Source: an uncultured Bacilli bacterium | GTDB taxonomy: Bacteria; Bacillota_I; Bacilli_A; RF39; UBA660 | Reading direction: 5' to 3' | Length of the DNA: 33,742 nucleotides | NCBI GenBank assembly: GCA_947624635.1 | Contig: CANQLF010000001.1 | Coordinates: forward strand, 1 to 33,742 | Part shown: positions 16,621 to 25,355 of the stretch, in pieces | Numbering within the stretch: position 1 is the stretch's first letter | Layout of the letters: each line of letters opens with the position of its first letter | Position numbers and translations under genes: made by a program | The notes under the pieces: generated by a model | Told to the model about the DNA's origin: nothing | The model's database searches: none | Seen by the model: the letters and a program-made list of their open reading frames with translations, nothing else

Positions 16621-17319
16621 TTACAATGGATTTTTTTTAATTTGTTCAAATTTTCTTGGATACTTTTCATCTGTTTTACTTATTTTTTTAAATTTTATTA
16701 GTGTTCTCTTACTATTTTCTATTGGAAGAGTAAATTCTTTTATACTATCTAGTTTACAGTTTAACTTTTTACAAGCACTATCTATATTGTTTAATTCATC
16801 ATTAATATTTGCTTTTAGTGCAATGAAGTATCCATTAATTTTAGTTAGTGGCATTGCAAGTTCTATAAGTGTATTTGTTTTTGCAACTGCACGTGCTACT
16901 ACCAAATCGTATTTTTCTCGTTTCTTAAAATCTTCTATTCTTGTATGTATTGCTTCTATATCTTTTAAGTTTAATTTAGCTATTACATCATTTAGAAAAT
17001 TAATTCTTTTTTGTAATGAATCAATTAATGTTACTTTAATATTTGGAAAAAGTATTTTAATAGGAATTCCAGGAAAACCTGCACCACTACCCATATCGCA
17101 TAATGTATTTATGTTTTCTAAATTAATTGATAGATTTAGGGTTAGTGAATCATAAAAATGTTTTAAGTAAACATCTTTTTCTTCTGTTATTCCTGTTAAG
17201 TTCATTACTTTGTTATATTCTATTAACATTTTATAATATGTATCAAACATATTTAATTGTTCATCTGTAATTTGTATGTTTAAATCTTTTAAATAAGTAA
17301 TAAATTCATTCTTATTCAT
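16621..17319 (-). CDS. rsmG: 16S rRNA m7G527 methyltransferase
   Basis: Methylates N7 of G527 in 16S rRNA using S-adenosylmethionine. The 232 residues contain NKVMNLTGI (36-44), the HFYDSL block (54-59), the SAM-binding loop DMGSGAGFPGIP (75-86), and a C-terminal YPRKFEQIKKNPL that resembles the family's PRKxGxPxKxPL ending. Its start codon overlaps the mnmG stop codon by one base (TAATG), so translation is coupled. Order mnmG-rsmG-noc is as in Bacillus. Confidence 0.96.
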   Translation of the reverse strand: MNKNEFITYLKDLNIQITDEQLNMFDTYYKMLIEYNKVMNLTGITEEKDVYLKHFYDSLTLNLSINLENINTLCDMGSGAGFPGIPIKILFPNIKVTLIDSLQKRINFLNDVIAKLNLKDIEAIHTRIEDFKKREKYDLVVARAVAKTNTLIELAMPLTKINGYFIALKANINDELNNIDSACKKLNCKLDSIKEFTLPIENSKRTLIKFKKISKTDEKYPRKFEQIKKNPL

Positions 17320-19175
17320 TAGTAACCACCTTTTTTTAAATACACAGATAATATGGATATATCTGATGGATTAACTCCACTTATACGTGATGCTTGTCCA
17401 ATTGATTTTGGTCTTACTTCTATTAATTTTTGTCTTGCTTCTGATGCAAGATTTGGTATTTTTTTATAATCTATATCTTCAGGTATTTTTTTATTTTCTA
17501 ATTTCAACATTTTTTCTGCTTCTCTTATAGCTTTTTTTATGTATCCATCATATTTAATATTTATTTCTACTTGTTCTTTTATTTCATCTGTATAATCTAT
17601 ATTTTTAAAATGAGTTAATTTATCTATTGTTATTTCTGGTCTTTTTAATAGTTCATAAAGTGTTATACCATCTTTTATTTCAGCACTATCTAATTCTTTT
17701 AAATATTCATTTACTTCTTTAGTTGGTGTAACTTTTATACTTTGTAGTTCTTCTTCTAATTTCTTAATTGATTCTATTTTTTCATCTAGTTTTTTCTTTC
17801 TTTCTTCACTAATTAATCCTACTTCATAACCATAATTACTTAATCTTAAATCTGCATTATCATGTCTTAATAATAATCTAAATTCTGCTCTTGAAGTTAA
17901 TAATCTATACGGTTCTTTTGTACCTTTTGTAACTAAATCGTCTATTAACACACCAATATAAGCTTCATTTCTTTTAAGTATTAATGGTTCTTTACCTTCT
18001 AGTTTTAGCGAAGCATTTATTCCTGCAATTAAACCTTGAGCTGCTGCTTCTTCATAACCACTTGTTCCGTTTATTTGTCCTGCAGTAAATAAATTTTCTA
18101 CTAATTTTGTTTCAAGTGAAGCATTTATTTGTAATGGATTAATCGCATCATATTCTATTGCATAAGCATATTTTAATATTTTAACGTTTTCTAATCCTTC
18201 AATACTATGTACCATATTCTCTTGTACATCATAAGGCATACTAGTAGAAAATCCTTGTAAGTATATATCATCATAATATAAGCTTTCTGGCTCTAAAAAT
18301 AATTGATGTCTATTTTTATCACTAAATCTTACTACTTTATCTTCTATTGATGGGCAGTATCTTGGACCAATTCCTTTTGCATATCCACCATACATACTTG
18401 ATCTATTTAAATTATCCATTATTATTTTGTGAGTTTTTTCATTTGTATAAACTAAATAACATGGTTCTTGTTTATCTATATCGTAAGTTGGATTTGTTTC
18501 ATAACTAAAACTCCATCTTACTTTATCTCCATCTTCTCTTCTAGTTTTAGAGTAATCTATAGTTGCTCTATCAAGTCTTGGTGGTGTTCCTGTTTTAAGT
18601 CTTTGAATATCGAATCCTAATTCTTTTAAATCATCACTTAAAAACATAGATGGTCTTTGATTATTAGGACCTTTTCTTGTTCTAGTATCCCCTACTAAAA
18701 TATCAGCTTTTAAATATGTTCCTGTTGTAAGTATTACTGTATCTGCATATATTTTTTCTCCACCTGCAAGAACTATACCTTTTATTTTTTTATCTTCAAC
18801 TATTAAGTGTTCAACCATATCTTCTAATAAGGTTAAGTTTTCAGTAGATTTTAAAGTTTCTTGCATATTTTTTGGATAAGTTATTTTATCTGCTTGGGCA
18901 CGTAAGCTTCTTACAGCTGGTCCTTTAGATGAATTAAGCATTTTGATTTGTATATGACTTTTATCTGCATTTTTACCCATTTCTCCACCTAAGGCATCTA
19001 TTTCTCTTACAACTATACCTTTCGCACTTCCACCTATTGATGGATTACATGGCATATCTGCAATATTATTTATATTTCCTGTTATAAGTAGAGTTTTATG
19101 ACCAATTCGTGCACATGCTAATGATGCTTCACAACCAGCATGTCCACCACCTACTACAATTACTTCGTATTTCAT
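17319..19175 (-). CDS. mnmG: tRNA uridine 5-carboxymethylaminomethyl modification enzyme MnmG
   Basis: FAD-dependent partner of MnmE; together they modify the wobble uridine (U34) of certain tRNAs. The start is the ATG at 19175 (618 residues, normal length), with GGAAGTGG six bases upstream; the longer frame to 19208 lacks a ribosome site. The FAD-binding GGGHAG is at 9-14 and the conserved PCNPSIGGSAKG at 42-53. The middle has TGTYLKADILVG and TGTPPRLDR, and the C-terminal part has the ISGVNPSDISIL block near the end. MnmE is encoded just upstream in its own transcription unit. Confidence 0.97.
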   Translation of the reverse strand: MKYEVIVVGGGHAGCEASLACARIGHKTLLITGNINNIADMPCNPSIGGSAKGIVVREIDALGGEMGKNADKSHIQIKMLNSSKGPAVRSLRAQADKITYPKNMQETLKSTENLTLLEDMVEHLIVEDKKIKGIVLAGGEKIYADTVILTTGTYLKADILVGDTRTRKGPNNQRPSMFLSDDLKELGFDIQRLKTGTPPRLDRATIDYSKTRREDGDKVRWSFSYETNPTYDIDKQEPCYLVYTNEKTHKIIMDNLNRSSMYGGYAKGIGPRYCPSIEDKVVRFSDKNRHQLFLEPESLYYDDIYLQGFSTSMPYDVQENMVHSIEGLENVKILKYAYAIEYDAINPLQINASLETKLVENLFTAGQINGTSGYEEAAAQGLIAGINASLKLEGKEPLILKRNEAYIGVLIDDLVTKGTKEPYRLLTSRAEFRLLLRHDNADLRLSNYGYEVGLISEERKKKLDEKIESIKKLEEELQSIKVTPTKEVNEYLKELDSAEIKDGITLYELLKRPEITIDKLTHFKNIDYTDEIKEQVEINIKYDGYIKKAIREAEKMLKLENKKIPEDIDYKKIPNLASEARQKLIEVRPKSIGQASRISGVNPSDISILSVYLKKGGY

Positions 19176-19208
19176 TTGTAACCACTTCCTAAAAAATACT
19201 TCGTACAT

Positions 19209-19214
19209 ATTATA
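19209..19214 (-). promoter_or_regulatory. -10 box of the mnmG operon
   Basis: Minus strand TATAAT in GTAGTATAATATG, about 34 bases before the mnmG ATG. The -35 region is A-rich and not clear. Confidence 0.5.
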
Positions 19215-19252
19215 CTACATATTTTTCCATTTTTATTTATTTTTTTAAATAT

Positions 19253-19291
19253 AAAAATATCTAGAAATAATAATAAATCTAGATAATTTTT
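19253..19291 (-). terminator. Terminator after mnmE
   Basis: Stem ATCTAGA / TCTAGAT with a 12-base A/T loop, extended by A-rich and T-rich flanks, about 15 bases past the mnmE stop. On the minus strand it ends in ATTTTTAT. Confidence 0.65.
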
Positions 19292-19305
19292 ATAAATATT
19301 TAATA

Positions 19306-20661
19306 CTATTTTCCCAAGCAAAACTTACTAAATAATTCATCTAATAATTCATCATGATATGTTTCACCAGTAATCTCTCCAAGTAAATCCCATATTGCTT
19401 TTAAGTCTATTGCAATTATATCTGTTGGGATATCTTCTTTAATTGCTTTATTTATATCATCTATTTTATTTAAACATTTTTTTAATATAGAAATACTTCT
19501 AGCATTACTTAAATAAGTTAAATCTTTTTCTTCGATTTTACCTAAGTTAAATATTTCCACTATTTTATTTTTAAGTTCATTTAAACCATTACTATTTATA
19601 GTATTAGTAAATATTATTTCATCTTTATTGAATCTAGATATATCAAGTTTGTTTTCTAAATCATTCTTATTAATAACTATTATTCTATTTTTATCTTTAG
19701 TTTCATCTAAAAGTTCTAAATCATTATCAGTTAGTTCTTCATTATTATTAAGTACTATCATTGCAAGATCAACATCATTTAAAATTTTCTTACTCTTCTC
19801 TACTCCAATTTTTTCTACAATATTTTCAGTATTTCTAATACCTGCAGTATCTATTAAATTTATCATAATACCATTAAACAAGAAACTACCTTCTACTATA
19901 TCCCTTGTTGTACCTTCTATATTTGTAACTATTGCTTTATCTTCATTTAATAGTCCATTTAATATACTACTTTTACCAACGTTTGGTCTACCGAATATAC
20001 CAACTGTTATACCCTCTTTTATCATTTTTGTATTTTCGCTTTTTTCTAATATTTCATTTAATTTAGATTTAATATATTTAATTTTTTCTTTTAATAATTC
20101 ATTAGTATATTCAATTGCATCTTCATATTCAGGATAGTCTATGTTTACTTCAATATTAGCTAAAACTTCTATTATACTTTGTCTTAAATCTTTTATTATT
20201 CCTGATATTTTTCCTTCAATACCATTTATTGCCATCTTTCTTGTTAGTTCTGTTTTTGAATTAATTATATCCATTATAGATTCTGCTTCAACTAAGTCTA
20301 TTCTACCATTTAAAAATGCTCTTTTAGTAAATTCTCCCGGTTCTGCAAGCCTACAACCATTATTTAAAAGTAATTCTAATATTTTATTAGTTGTAGACAT
20401 TCCCCCATGTGAATTTATTTCTACTACATCTTCTTTAGTAAATGTTTTAGGTGATTTCATTATAGAAATTAAAACTTCATCTATAATTTCGCCTTTATCT
20501 ATAATATATCCATAATGTATTGTGTGAGTTTCTACTTTTGTTAGGTCTTTACCTTTAAATATCTTATTAACAATATTTATTGCATCATCTCCACTTACTC
20601 TAATTATAGATATTGCGCCTACTCCTAAAGATGTTGAAATTGCAGCTATTGTATTATTCAT
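19306..20661 (-). CDS. mnmE: tRNA modification GTPase MnmE
   Basis: GTPase that works with MnmG in wobble-uridine modification. The 451 residues contain an N-terminal tetrahydrofolate-binding domain (1-115), a helical domain, and an inserted G domain with GRPNVGKSS (224-232), GTTRDIVEG (250-258), DTAG (271-274) and NKND (331-334). The C-terminus is FCLGK, which holds the conserved cysteine (C448) of the family. It starts 3 bases after the stop of the HD-domain gene, so the two are cotranscribed. Confidence 0.97.
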   Translation of the reverse strand: MNNTIAAISTSLGVGAISIIRVSGDDAINIVNKIFKGKDLTKVETHTIHYGYIIDKGEIIDEVLISIMKSPKTFTKEDVVEINSHGGMSTTNKILELLLNNGCRLAEPGEFTKRAFLNGRIDLVEAESIMDIINSKTELTRKMAINGIEGKISGIIKDLRQSIIEVLANIEVNIDYPEYEDAIEYTNELLKEKIKYIKSKLNEILEKSENTKMIKEGITVGIFGRPNVGKSSILNGLLNEDKAIVTNIEGTTRDIVEGSFLFNGIMINLIDTAGIRNTENIVEKIGVEKSKKILNDVDLAMIVLNNNEELTDNDLELLDETKDKNRIIVINKNDLENKLDISRFNKDEIIFTNTINSNGLNELKNKIVEIFNLGKIEEKDLTYLSNARSISILKKCLNKIDDINKAIKEDIPTDIIAIDLKAIWDLLGEITGETYHDELLDELFSKFCLGK

Positions 20662-20664
20662 ACT

Positions 20665-21198
20665 TTATGACTCCTTCCTATTAAGTCCTAAATATTTGGG
20701 TAAATTCTTAGGTGATTTTAATATTTCTAAAGAACAATATTTATCTACTATATTTATTACCCAAGATTCTTTATATTTAGGAGGTTTTATATTAAGTGGA
20801 AACATGTGTTTTAATATTATATCTTCTATCTTTTCATTCATAAACTCATCAAAATGTAACTTTGAATTATCTTTAGCTTCTTTTGCATGAACAAAGCCAT
20901 GCTTTTTAAAAAAAGGTTTATTTTTATTTGAAGTTGTTTGCCAGTCGTTATAGTAAAAATCGTGTAATAAGCCACCTATTGCGGCTGATTTATAATCCCA
21001 ATTTAATTTTTTTGTAATTTTATATGAATAAATAGATACCATAAGACTATGTAAGAATACGGATTTATTTTCGTGATGATGATAATTTAATCTTTTCTTA
21101 AATTCATCATTTTCTAATATATCTTTGACAATCATGTAGTATTCATTATCTATATTTAATAAAATTTGATTTATTTTATCTTGTTCATTATTTGCCAT
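20665..21198 (-). CDS. HD-domain metal-dependent phosphohydrolase-like protein
   Basis: A 177-residue protein with the HD-superfamily metal ligands: H50 (FLHSLMVS), H79-D80 (GLLHDFYY), H131 (LKHMFPL) and D152 (NIVDKYCSL), in the expected order and spacing. The N-terminal 40 residues are helical. No nucleotide-specific motif is present, so the substrate is unknown; relatives act on nucleotides or cyclic nucleotides. It sits between jag and mnmE, where most Bacillota have no gene, and lies 3 bases upstream of mnmE. A terminator-like hairpin separates it from jag, so some expression may come from read-through. Confidence 0.8.
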   Translation of the reverse strand: MANNEQDKINQILLNIDNEYYMIVKDILENDEFKKRLNYHHHENKSVFLHSLMVSIYSYKITKKLNWDYKSAAIGGLLHDFYYNDWQTTSNKNKPFFKKHGFVHAKEAKDNSKLHFDEFMNEKIEDIILKHMFPLNIKPPKYKESWVINIVDKYCSLEILKSPKNLPKYLGLNRKES

Positions 21199-21222
21199 GT
21201 TACCACTCTTTTCAAAAAGTTT

Positions 21223-21247
21223 TAAAAAGAAACCTTAATTGGTTTCT
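21223..21247 (-). terminator. Terminator or attenuator after jag
   Basis: Stem AGAAACC / GGTTTCT with loop TTAATT; the jag stop codon overlaps the first arm on the minus strand, and TTTTTAAAA follows. Only about 25 bases separate it from the HD-domain start, so leaky read-through is likely. Confidence 0.75.
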
Positions 21248-21854
21248 ATTCATTTATTGGTTTAATTACTACATATCTATTTGGTTCTTCTCCCATACTT
21301 TCAGTAGTAACACCTCTAAAATTTGAAAGTATACTATGTACTACTCTTCTTTGATAAGAATTCATAGGATCTAACTTAGCTTCTATTTTACTTCTTGAAA
21401 CTTCTTTTGCTGTTTTCTTAGCTAAAAATTCTATGTTCTTAATTTGCTTTTCTTTATAGTTTTCTACGTCTAGTAATATATTCATTTTAGTATTATATTT
21501 ATTTTGCAATATTTGTTTTACTATATGTTGTAGTGCAGATAATGTTTGTCCATTTTTCCCAATTAAAATCGGATTATGTTCTGAATACATTTTCATATTT
21601 ATAGTATTATTTCTAACTTTAATAGCAATTTGTACATCTATTCCCATAGATTTTGTTATATTTATTAGAAAATCGTTTATGTCAGTTACTACATCATCTT
21701 TTTTAATTACTTCAATTTCCACCTTTTTACTAAATAACCCTTGTTTTTTATCCTTTTCAATAATTATTAAATCATCTTTGCTTATTCCTAAATCTTTTGT
21801 TGCCTCATTAATTGCTTGTTCTAATGTTTTTCCTGAATACTCATATTTTTCCAT
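21246..21854 (-). CDS. jag: RNA-binding protein Jag / KhpB
   Basis: RNA-binding regulator linked to cell elongation and division in Gram-positives (also KhpB/EloR). The 202 residues show a Jag_N domain (1-50, with QGLFSKKVEIEV), a KH domain with the GKNG loop (99-102) and an R3H domain (about 145-202) whose RxxxH is R169-H173. Its start lies 2 bases from the yidC stop. Order yidC-jag is standard. Confidence 0.95.
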   Translation of the reverse strand: MEKYEYSGKTLEQAINEATKDLGISKDDLIIIEKDKKQGLFSKKVEIEVIKKDDVVTDINDFLINITKSMGIDVQIAIKVRNNTINMKMYSEHNPILIGKNGQTLSALQHIVKQILQNKYNTKMNILLDVENYKEKQIKNIEFLAKKTAKEVSRSKIEAKLDPMNSYQRRVVHSILSNFRGVTTESMGEEPNRYVVIKPINE

Positions 21855-21856
21855 AA

Positions 21857-22780
21857 TTATTTAGATACCTCTTTCTTAACCCATAGGTTTTGTAATATTG
21901 TAAATACAGAAGTTGCGATCCAATATATTGCAATTGCAGTTGGCAAACTGAATGATGCCACTGTAATAAATATGATCATAAATCTAGTCATAAATTTCAT
22001 TTGTTTTTCTTGATCAGCTGTTGTTGCAGTTGCGTTAAGTTTAAATGAGAAGTATGTTGTTAAAATAATTAAGGCTATTAATATAAGATAGTAATATTCT
22101 CCTTTTGCCAAAGCTACAAGTGGGTTTGTTCCTAAATGTAATCCTAAGAACTTATCTTCAAATAGTGCTGGTACTCTATTTACCGCTTCTAAGAATGCAA
22201 AGAATACAGGTATTTGTAATAGTGAGAATAGACATCCAGACATTGGATTAATATTATATTTCTTATATATAGCAAGTTGTTCTTGTGTTTTTTGCATCAT
22301 TACTTGTTGATCATCTTGTGGTTTATTTTTGTATTTCTTTTCTAACTTTTCTAAATCAGGTTGTGCTTTTTTCATATTTTCAGATTGCATAGCAGTTTTC
22401 TTTGTAATTGGTAATGTTACTAATCTTATTAATATACTAACTATTAGTATACCTAAACCATAACTTTTAAGTAAGTTACCTATTTTAATAACTAACCATG
22501 CAAGAGGTTTAACAAATATACTAGTCCATAATCCTTCATATCCACCTGATGTTACTTTAAAATCTTTACATTCTACTAGTTTGTCTACATTAACTTTATT
22601 ATCCTTATATATATCTATAACATCTTTATTTGTGGGCCTACATAATATATTTTCATTTAATGTTTGACCAGTTTTTTCATAAGTAACTACTTTATTATCT
22701 TTTCTTAATGTTTTAGTACATCCTGTTACAAAAAACATTGCACATAATAAAATTAATAATATTTTTTTCTTATTCTTCAT
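21857..22780 (-). CDS. yidC: Membrane protein insertase YidC (SpoIIIJ/OxaA type)
   Basis: Inserts membrane proteins, with or without SecYEG. The 307 residues start with a lipoprotein signal whose lipobox is VTGC (C21 as lipid-modified cysteine), as in Gram-positive YidC. A polar extracytoplasmic region (25-85) is followed by the conserved five-TM core. R119 in ILIRLVTLP corresponds to the groove arginine of the family. The charged cytoplasmic loop NMKKAQPDLEKLEKKYKN and the later GCLFSLLQIPVFFAF are typical. Start at 22780 with AGGA upstream. It lies between rnpA and jag, the standard order. Confidence 0.96.
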   Translation of the reverse strand: MKNKKKILLILLCAMFFVTGCTKTLRKDNKVVTYEKTGQTLNENILCRPTNKDVIDIYKDNKVNVDKLVECKDFKVTSGGYEGLWTSIFVKPLAWLVIKIGNLLKSYGLGILIVSILIRLVTLPITKKTAMQSENMKKAQPDLEKLEKKYKNKPQDDQQVMMQKTQEQLAIYKKYNINPMSGCLFSLLQIPVFFAFLEAVNRVPALFEDKFLGLHLGTNPLVALAKGEYYYLILIALIILTTYFSFKLNATATTADQEKQMKFMTRFMIIFITVASFSLPTAIAIYWIATSVFTILQNLWVKKEVSK

Positions 22781-22793
22781 TGTATCATCTATC

Positions 22794-23120
22794 CTATTCT
22801 AATGTTTTGAGTAAATTTAATAATTGTTGTTCCATTTCTTTGAAATTACAATCTAATATTTCTCTTCTTACTATTATAATATAATCTTTGTTATTTTTAA
22901 ATAGATTTTTGTTTTTATCTATAATATTTTTTAATTGTCTTTTTATTTTATTTCTAGTTACTGCATTTCCTATTCTTTTTCCAACGGATAATCCAAATCT
23001 TGCTATATTTAAATTATTATCATTATAATATATAGAATAAAATTTATTATATATTCTTTTTTTTGTTTCAAGTATTTTTTTAAAATCTTGGTTTTTTTTA
23101 ACGATTTCATTTTTTTTCAT
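22794..23120 (-). CDS. rnpA: Ribonuclease P protein component
   Basis: Protein subunit of RNase P, which matures tRNA 5' ends. 108 residues, with the RNR-type motif TRNKIKRQLK (55-64) preceded by RFGLSVGKRIGNA. RBS AAGGTG seven bases before the ATG. It follows rpmH as in nearly all bacteria, but a terminator-like hairpin lies between the two. Confidence 0.96.
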   Translation of the reverse strand: MKKNEIVKKNQDFKKILETKKRIYNKFYSIYYNDNNLNIARFGLSVGKRIGNAVTRNKIKRQLKNIIDKNKNLFKNNKDYIIIVRREILDCNFKEMEQQLLNLLKTLE

Positions 23121-23150
23121 GGAATAACACCTTCTTACAATATTTATAGT

Positions 23151-23173
23151 AAAAAACCACTGATGATCAGTGG
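23151..23173 (-). terminator. Hairpin terminator between rpmH and rnpA
   Basis: Perfect stem CCACTGA / TCAGTGG with a 3-base loop, followed on the minus strand by six Ts, 6 bases past the rpmH stop. It probably lowers rnpA expression relative to the abundant ribosomal protein L34. Confidence 0.85.
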
Positions 23174-23179
23174 CATGTA

Positions 23180-23302
23180 TTACTTACTAAGTCTTTTACG
23201 ACCTTTTCTTCTTCTTTTTGATATAATACCAGATTTAACACGTGAGAAAAATCCATGTTTCTTTTGTTTTTTTCTGTTATTTGGTTGATATGTTCTTTTC
23301 AT
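23180..23302 (-). CDS. rpmH: 50S ribosomal protein L34
   Basis: Small basic ribosomal protein, 40 residues. The sequence begins MKRTYQPNNRKKQKKHGF and ends RRRKGRKRLSK, both diagnostic. It is about 4 residues shorter than the usual 44, the missing part lying in the middle (FSRVKSGIISK region). Start at 23302 with GGAGGTG 10 bases upstream. Confidence 0.95.
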   Translation of the reverse strand: MKRTYQPNNRKKQKKHGFFSRVKSGIISKRRRKGRKRLSK

Positions 23303-23349
23303 TTTTGCATACACCTCCATTACTAAAAAGTTTTTCGAACGCATTTATA

Positions 23350-23377
23350 ATTATAAGGAAATATAATATTTTGTCAA
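23350..23377 (-). promoter_or_regulatory. Promoter of the rpmH-rnpA-yidC-jag operon
   Basis: Minus strand: consensus -35 TTGACA (23372-23377), a 16-base spacer, and consensus -10 TATAAT (23350-23355). It faces away from oriC. Confidence 0.85.
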
Positions 23378-23460
23378 TAGATTATATTCCTTTTTTTTAG
23401 TTTTTAAAACATTATTAAGTTTAATTTTACAAATTATTTAAAAATAAAAATATCATTTAT

Positions 23461-23823
23461 AATATTAATTCTTCAACAAAATTGTTGAAAAAATATTTCC
23501 CGGGAAATATTTTATTTCCCGGGAAATATTTTATTTCCCAAATCCACAGGTATCTGTGGAAAACTATACTATATTTTTATAGTTTTTATAGAGTTTTCCA
23601 CAGTTTCAACAGCTATGTTGATAAATTTTACCACAAGTGTGTTTAATTTATCAACAAGAATGTGTATAATTTAATATTTATATTATAAAATATTAAATTT
23701 TGCTGTGGAAAAGTCTGTGAATATTAAATTTTCTTTAATTTTTTTCATATTTTTGTTTTCTTTTCAACAGTTTTAGTTTAAAATATTAATTAGATTGGAA
23801 TACTTTATTGGAGGTGATTGGTT
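23461..23823 (+). other. oriC, upstream part: DnaA-box cluster before dnaA
   Basis: The 521-base gap between rpmH and dnaA holds a cluster of DnaA boxes: TGTGGAAAA (23555 and 23704), TTTTCCACA (23594), TGTTGATAA (23616), TTTACCACA (23627), TTATCAACA (23648) and TGTGTATAA (23661). A TCCACAG/CTGTGGA inverted pair lies at 23543-23560. A dyad TTCAACAA/TTGTTGAA lies at 23472-23489. Long A/T runs surround the cluster. Gene strands diverge here, which fits the replication start. The dnaA promoter should lie within this region, but I cannot place it with confidence. Confidence 0.88.
23495..23539. repeat. Noc-type binding-site array (NBS) at oriC
   Basis: Two perfect copies of ATTTCCCGGGAAAT (23495-23508 and 23514-23527) and a half site ATTTCCC (23533-23539), in a 19-base direct repeat. 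The palindrome equals the B. subtilis Noc-binding consensus. A Noc-like protein is encoded at 15166-16572. The array abuts the DnaA-box cluster. Confidence 0.85.
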
Positions 23824-25185
23824 ATGAACACGGAAGTAATATGGCAAAACTTTTTACAAAAAATAAAAGAACAGATTACTTCCTTAGCATTCGATACCTG
23901 GTTTAAAGATACTAAACTGATAGAATTAAAAGATGGAAAAGCAAAAATTGTTGTTCCTATGCATGTGCATAAAAAGCATCTAATTGAAAATTATACAGAT
24001 ATGATACAGAACACATTAAATATTATTACTGGAACTAATTTTGATTTAGAATTTATTTTAGAAGAAGAATTAAATGATGAAAACGATGTCGACATAGATG
24101 TGGATATGATAGGAGTTCCAACGGTTAAGAGTAAAGTCGATACTAACCTTAATCCAAACTATGTATTTGAAAATTTTATAGTAGGAGAGAGTAATAGATT
24201 TGCTCATGCGGCAGCTTTATCTGTAGCTGAAAATCCTGGTAAGATGTACAATCCACTATTTATATATGGAAAAAGTGGTTTAGGAAAAACCCATCTAATG
24301 CATGCAATAGGTAATTATATTACAAGTAATTCATCTAAAAATGTATTATATGTTACAAGTGATCAATTTATTGAAGATTTTGTTGGTATTAATAAAAAAG
24401 ATAAAAAAGGAACTAACTTTGATTATGTTGATTATTTTAAAAATAAATATAGGAACATAGATGTACTTATTATAGATGACATACAATTCTTAGGAAGTGC
24501 GACGCAAACACAACAGGAATTTTTCCATACATTTAATAAATTATATGACGATAATAAGCAAATAATTATATCGTCAGATAGATCACCTGATGATTTAAAA
24601 ATACTTGAAGATAGACTAAGAACTAGGTTTAGCTGGGGATTATCAGTTAATATATTTCCACCTGATTTTGAACTTAGAAAAAATATATTAATAAAGAAAA
24701 TAACAGGACAGTCAATGGGTAATGATGTACCAGATGATGTGATAGAATATATTGCTAATAATTGCCAATCTGATGTAAGACAACTTGAGGGGGCAGTAAC
24801 TAGACTTTTTGCTTATGCAACTATGATGAATGGTAGTGATATAACCTTGGAACTTGCAGTAGATGCCTTAAAAGATTACTTACATAAGTCTATTGGTGTA
24901 AAAAATAGTGTTCAAAGAATACAAAGAGTAGTTGCTGATTATTATCAAATATCAGTAGATGATTTAAAAAGTAAAAAACGTCATGTTTCAATTGCTTATC
25001 CAAGACAGATTGCGATGTATTTAACTAGAACTTTAACAGATGAATCATTTCCTAAAATAGGTACTGAATTTGGTGGAAGAGATCATTCAACTGTAATACA
25101 CTCAGTTGAAAAAATAAAAGAAGAGATGAAGAATAATAAACAATTAAAAAATTTAATAACAACATTAAAAGAGCAGATTAAATAA
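23824..25185 (+). CDS. dnaA: Chromosomal replication initiator protein DnaA
   Basis: AAA+ initiator that binds DnaA boxes and opens oriC. The start is the ATG at 23824 (453 residues), 7 bases after GGAGGTG; the TTG at 23818 is too close. Domain I (1-80) includes FDTWFKDTKL, an acidic linker (domain II) spans 81-110, and the AAA+ domain has Walker A GKSGLGKTH (149-157) and Walker B LIIDDIQF. Domain IV ends with the DNA-binding signature GGRDHSTVIHSV. Boxes lie both before and after the gene, so autoregulation is likely. Confidence 0.98.
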   Translation: MNTEVIWQNFLQKIKEQITSLAFDTWFKDTKLIELKDGKAKIVVPMHVHKKHLIENYTDMIQNTLNIITGTNFDLEFILEEELNDENDVDIDVDMIGVPTVKSKVDTNLNPNYVFENFIVGESNRFAHAAALSVAENPGKMYNPLFIYGKSGLGKTHLMHAIGNYITSNSSKNVLYVTSDQFIEDFVGINKKDKKGTNFDYVDYFKNKYRNIDVLIIDDIQFLGSATQTQQEFFHTFNKLYDDNKQIIISSDRSPDDLKILEDRLRTRFSWGLSVNIFPPDFELRKNILIKKITGQSMGNDVPDDVIEYIANNCQSDVRQLEGAVTRLFAYATMMNGSDITLELAVDALKDYLHKSIGVKNSVQRIQRVVADYYQISVDDLKSKKRHVSIAYPRQIAMYLTRTLTDESFPKIGTEFGGRDHSTVIHSVEKIKEEMKNNKQLKNLITTLKEQIK

Positions 25186-25355
25186 CAGTCTTGTGGATAA
25201 GAAGAGAATTTTCGACAACTTTTGCACAACTAAAAATATAAAAATAGTTCATTTTTAGGTTATTTTTTTAAGTTATCCACAGTTTCCACAGTAATAATAA
25301 AAATATTAATAAAAGAAAGAAAAAAGAAATATTAAAAATTAGGGAGGTTATTTTT
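25186..25355 (+). other. oriC, downstream part: DnaA boxes and A/T-rich unwinding region
   Basis: The dnaA-dnaN gap carries perfect DnaA boxes TGTGGATAA (25192-25200) and TTATCCACA (25273-25281), facing each other, plus a near match GTTTCCACA (25282-25290). The intervening ~70 bases are almost pure A/T, as expected for a duplex-unwinding element, as in the bipartite B. subtilis oriC. An ATTTTCGACA decamer sits at 25208-25217. Confidence 0.8.
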
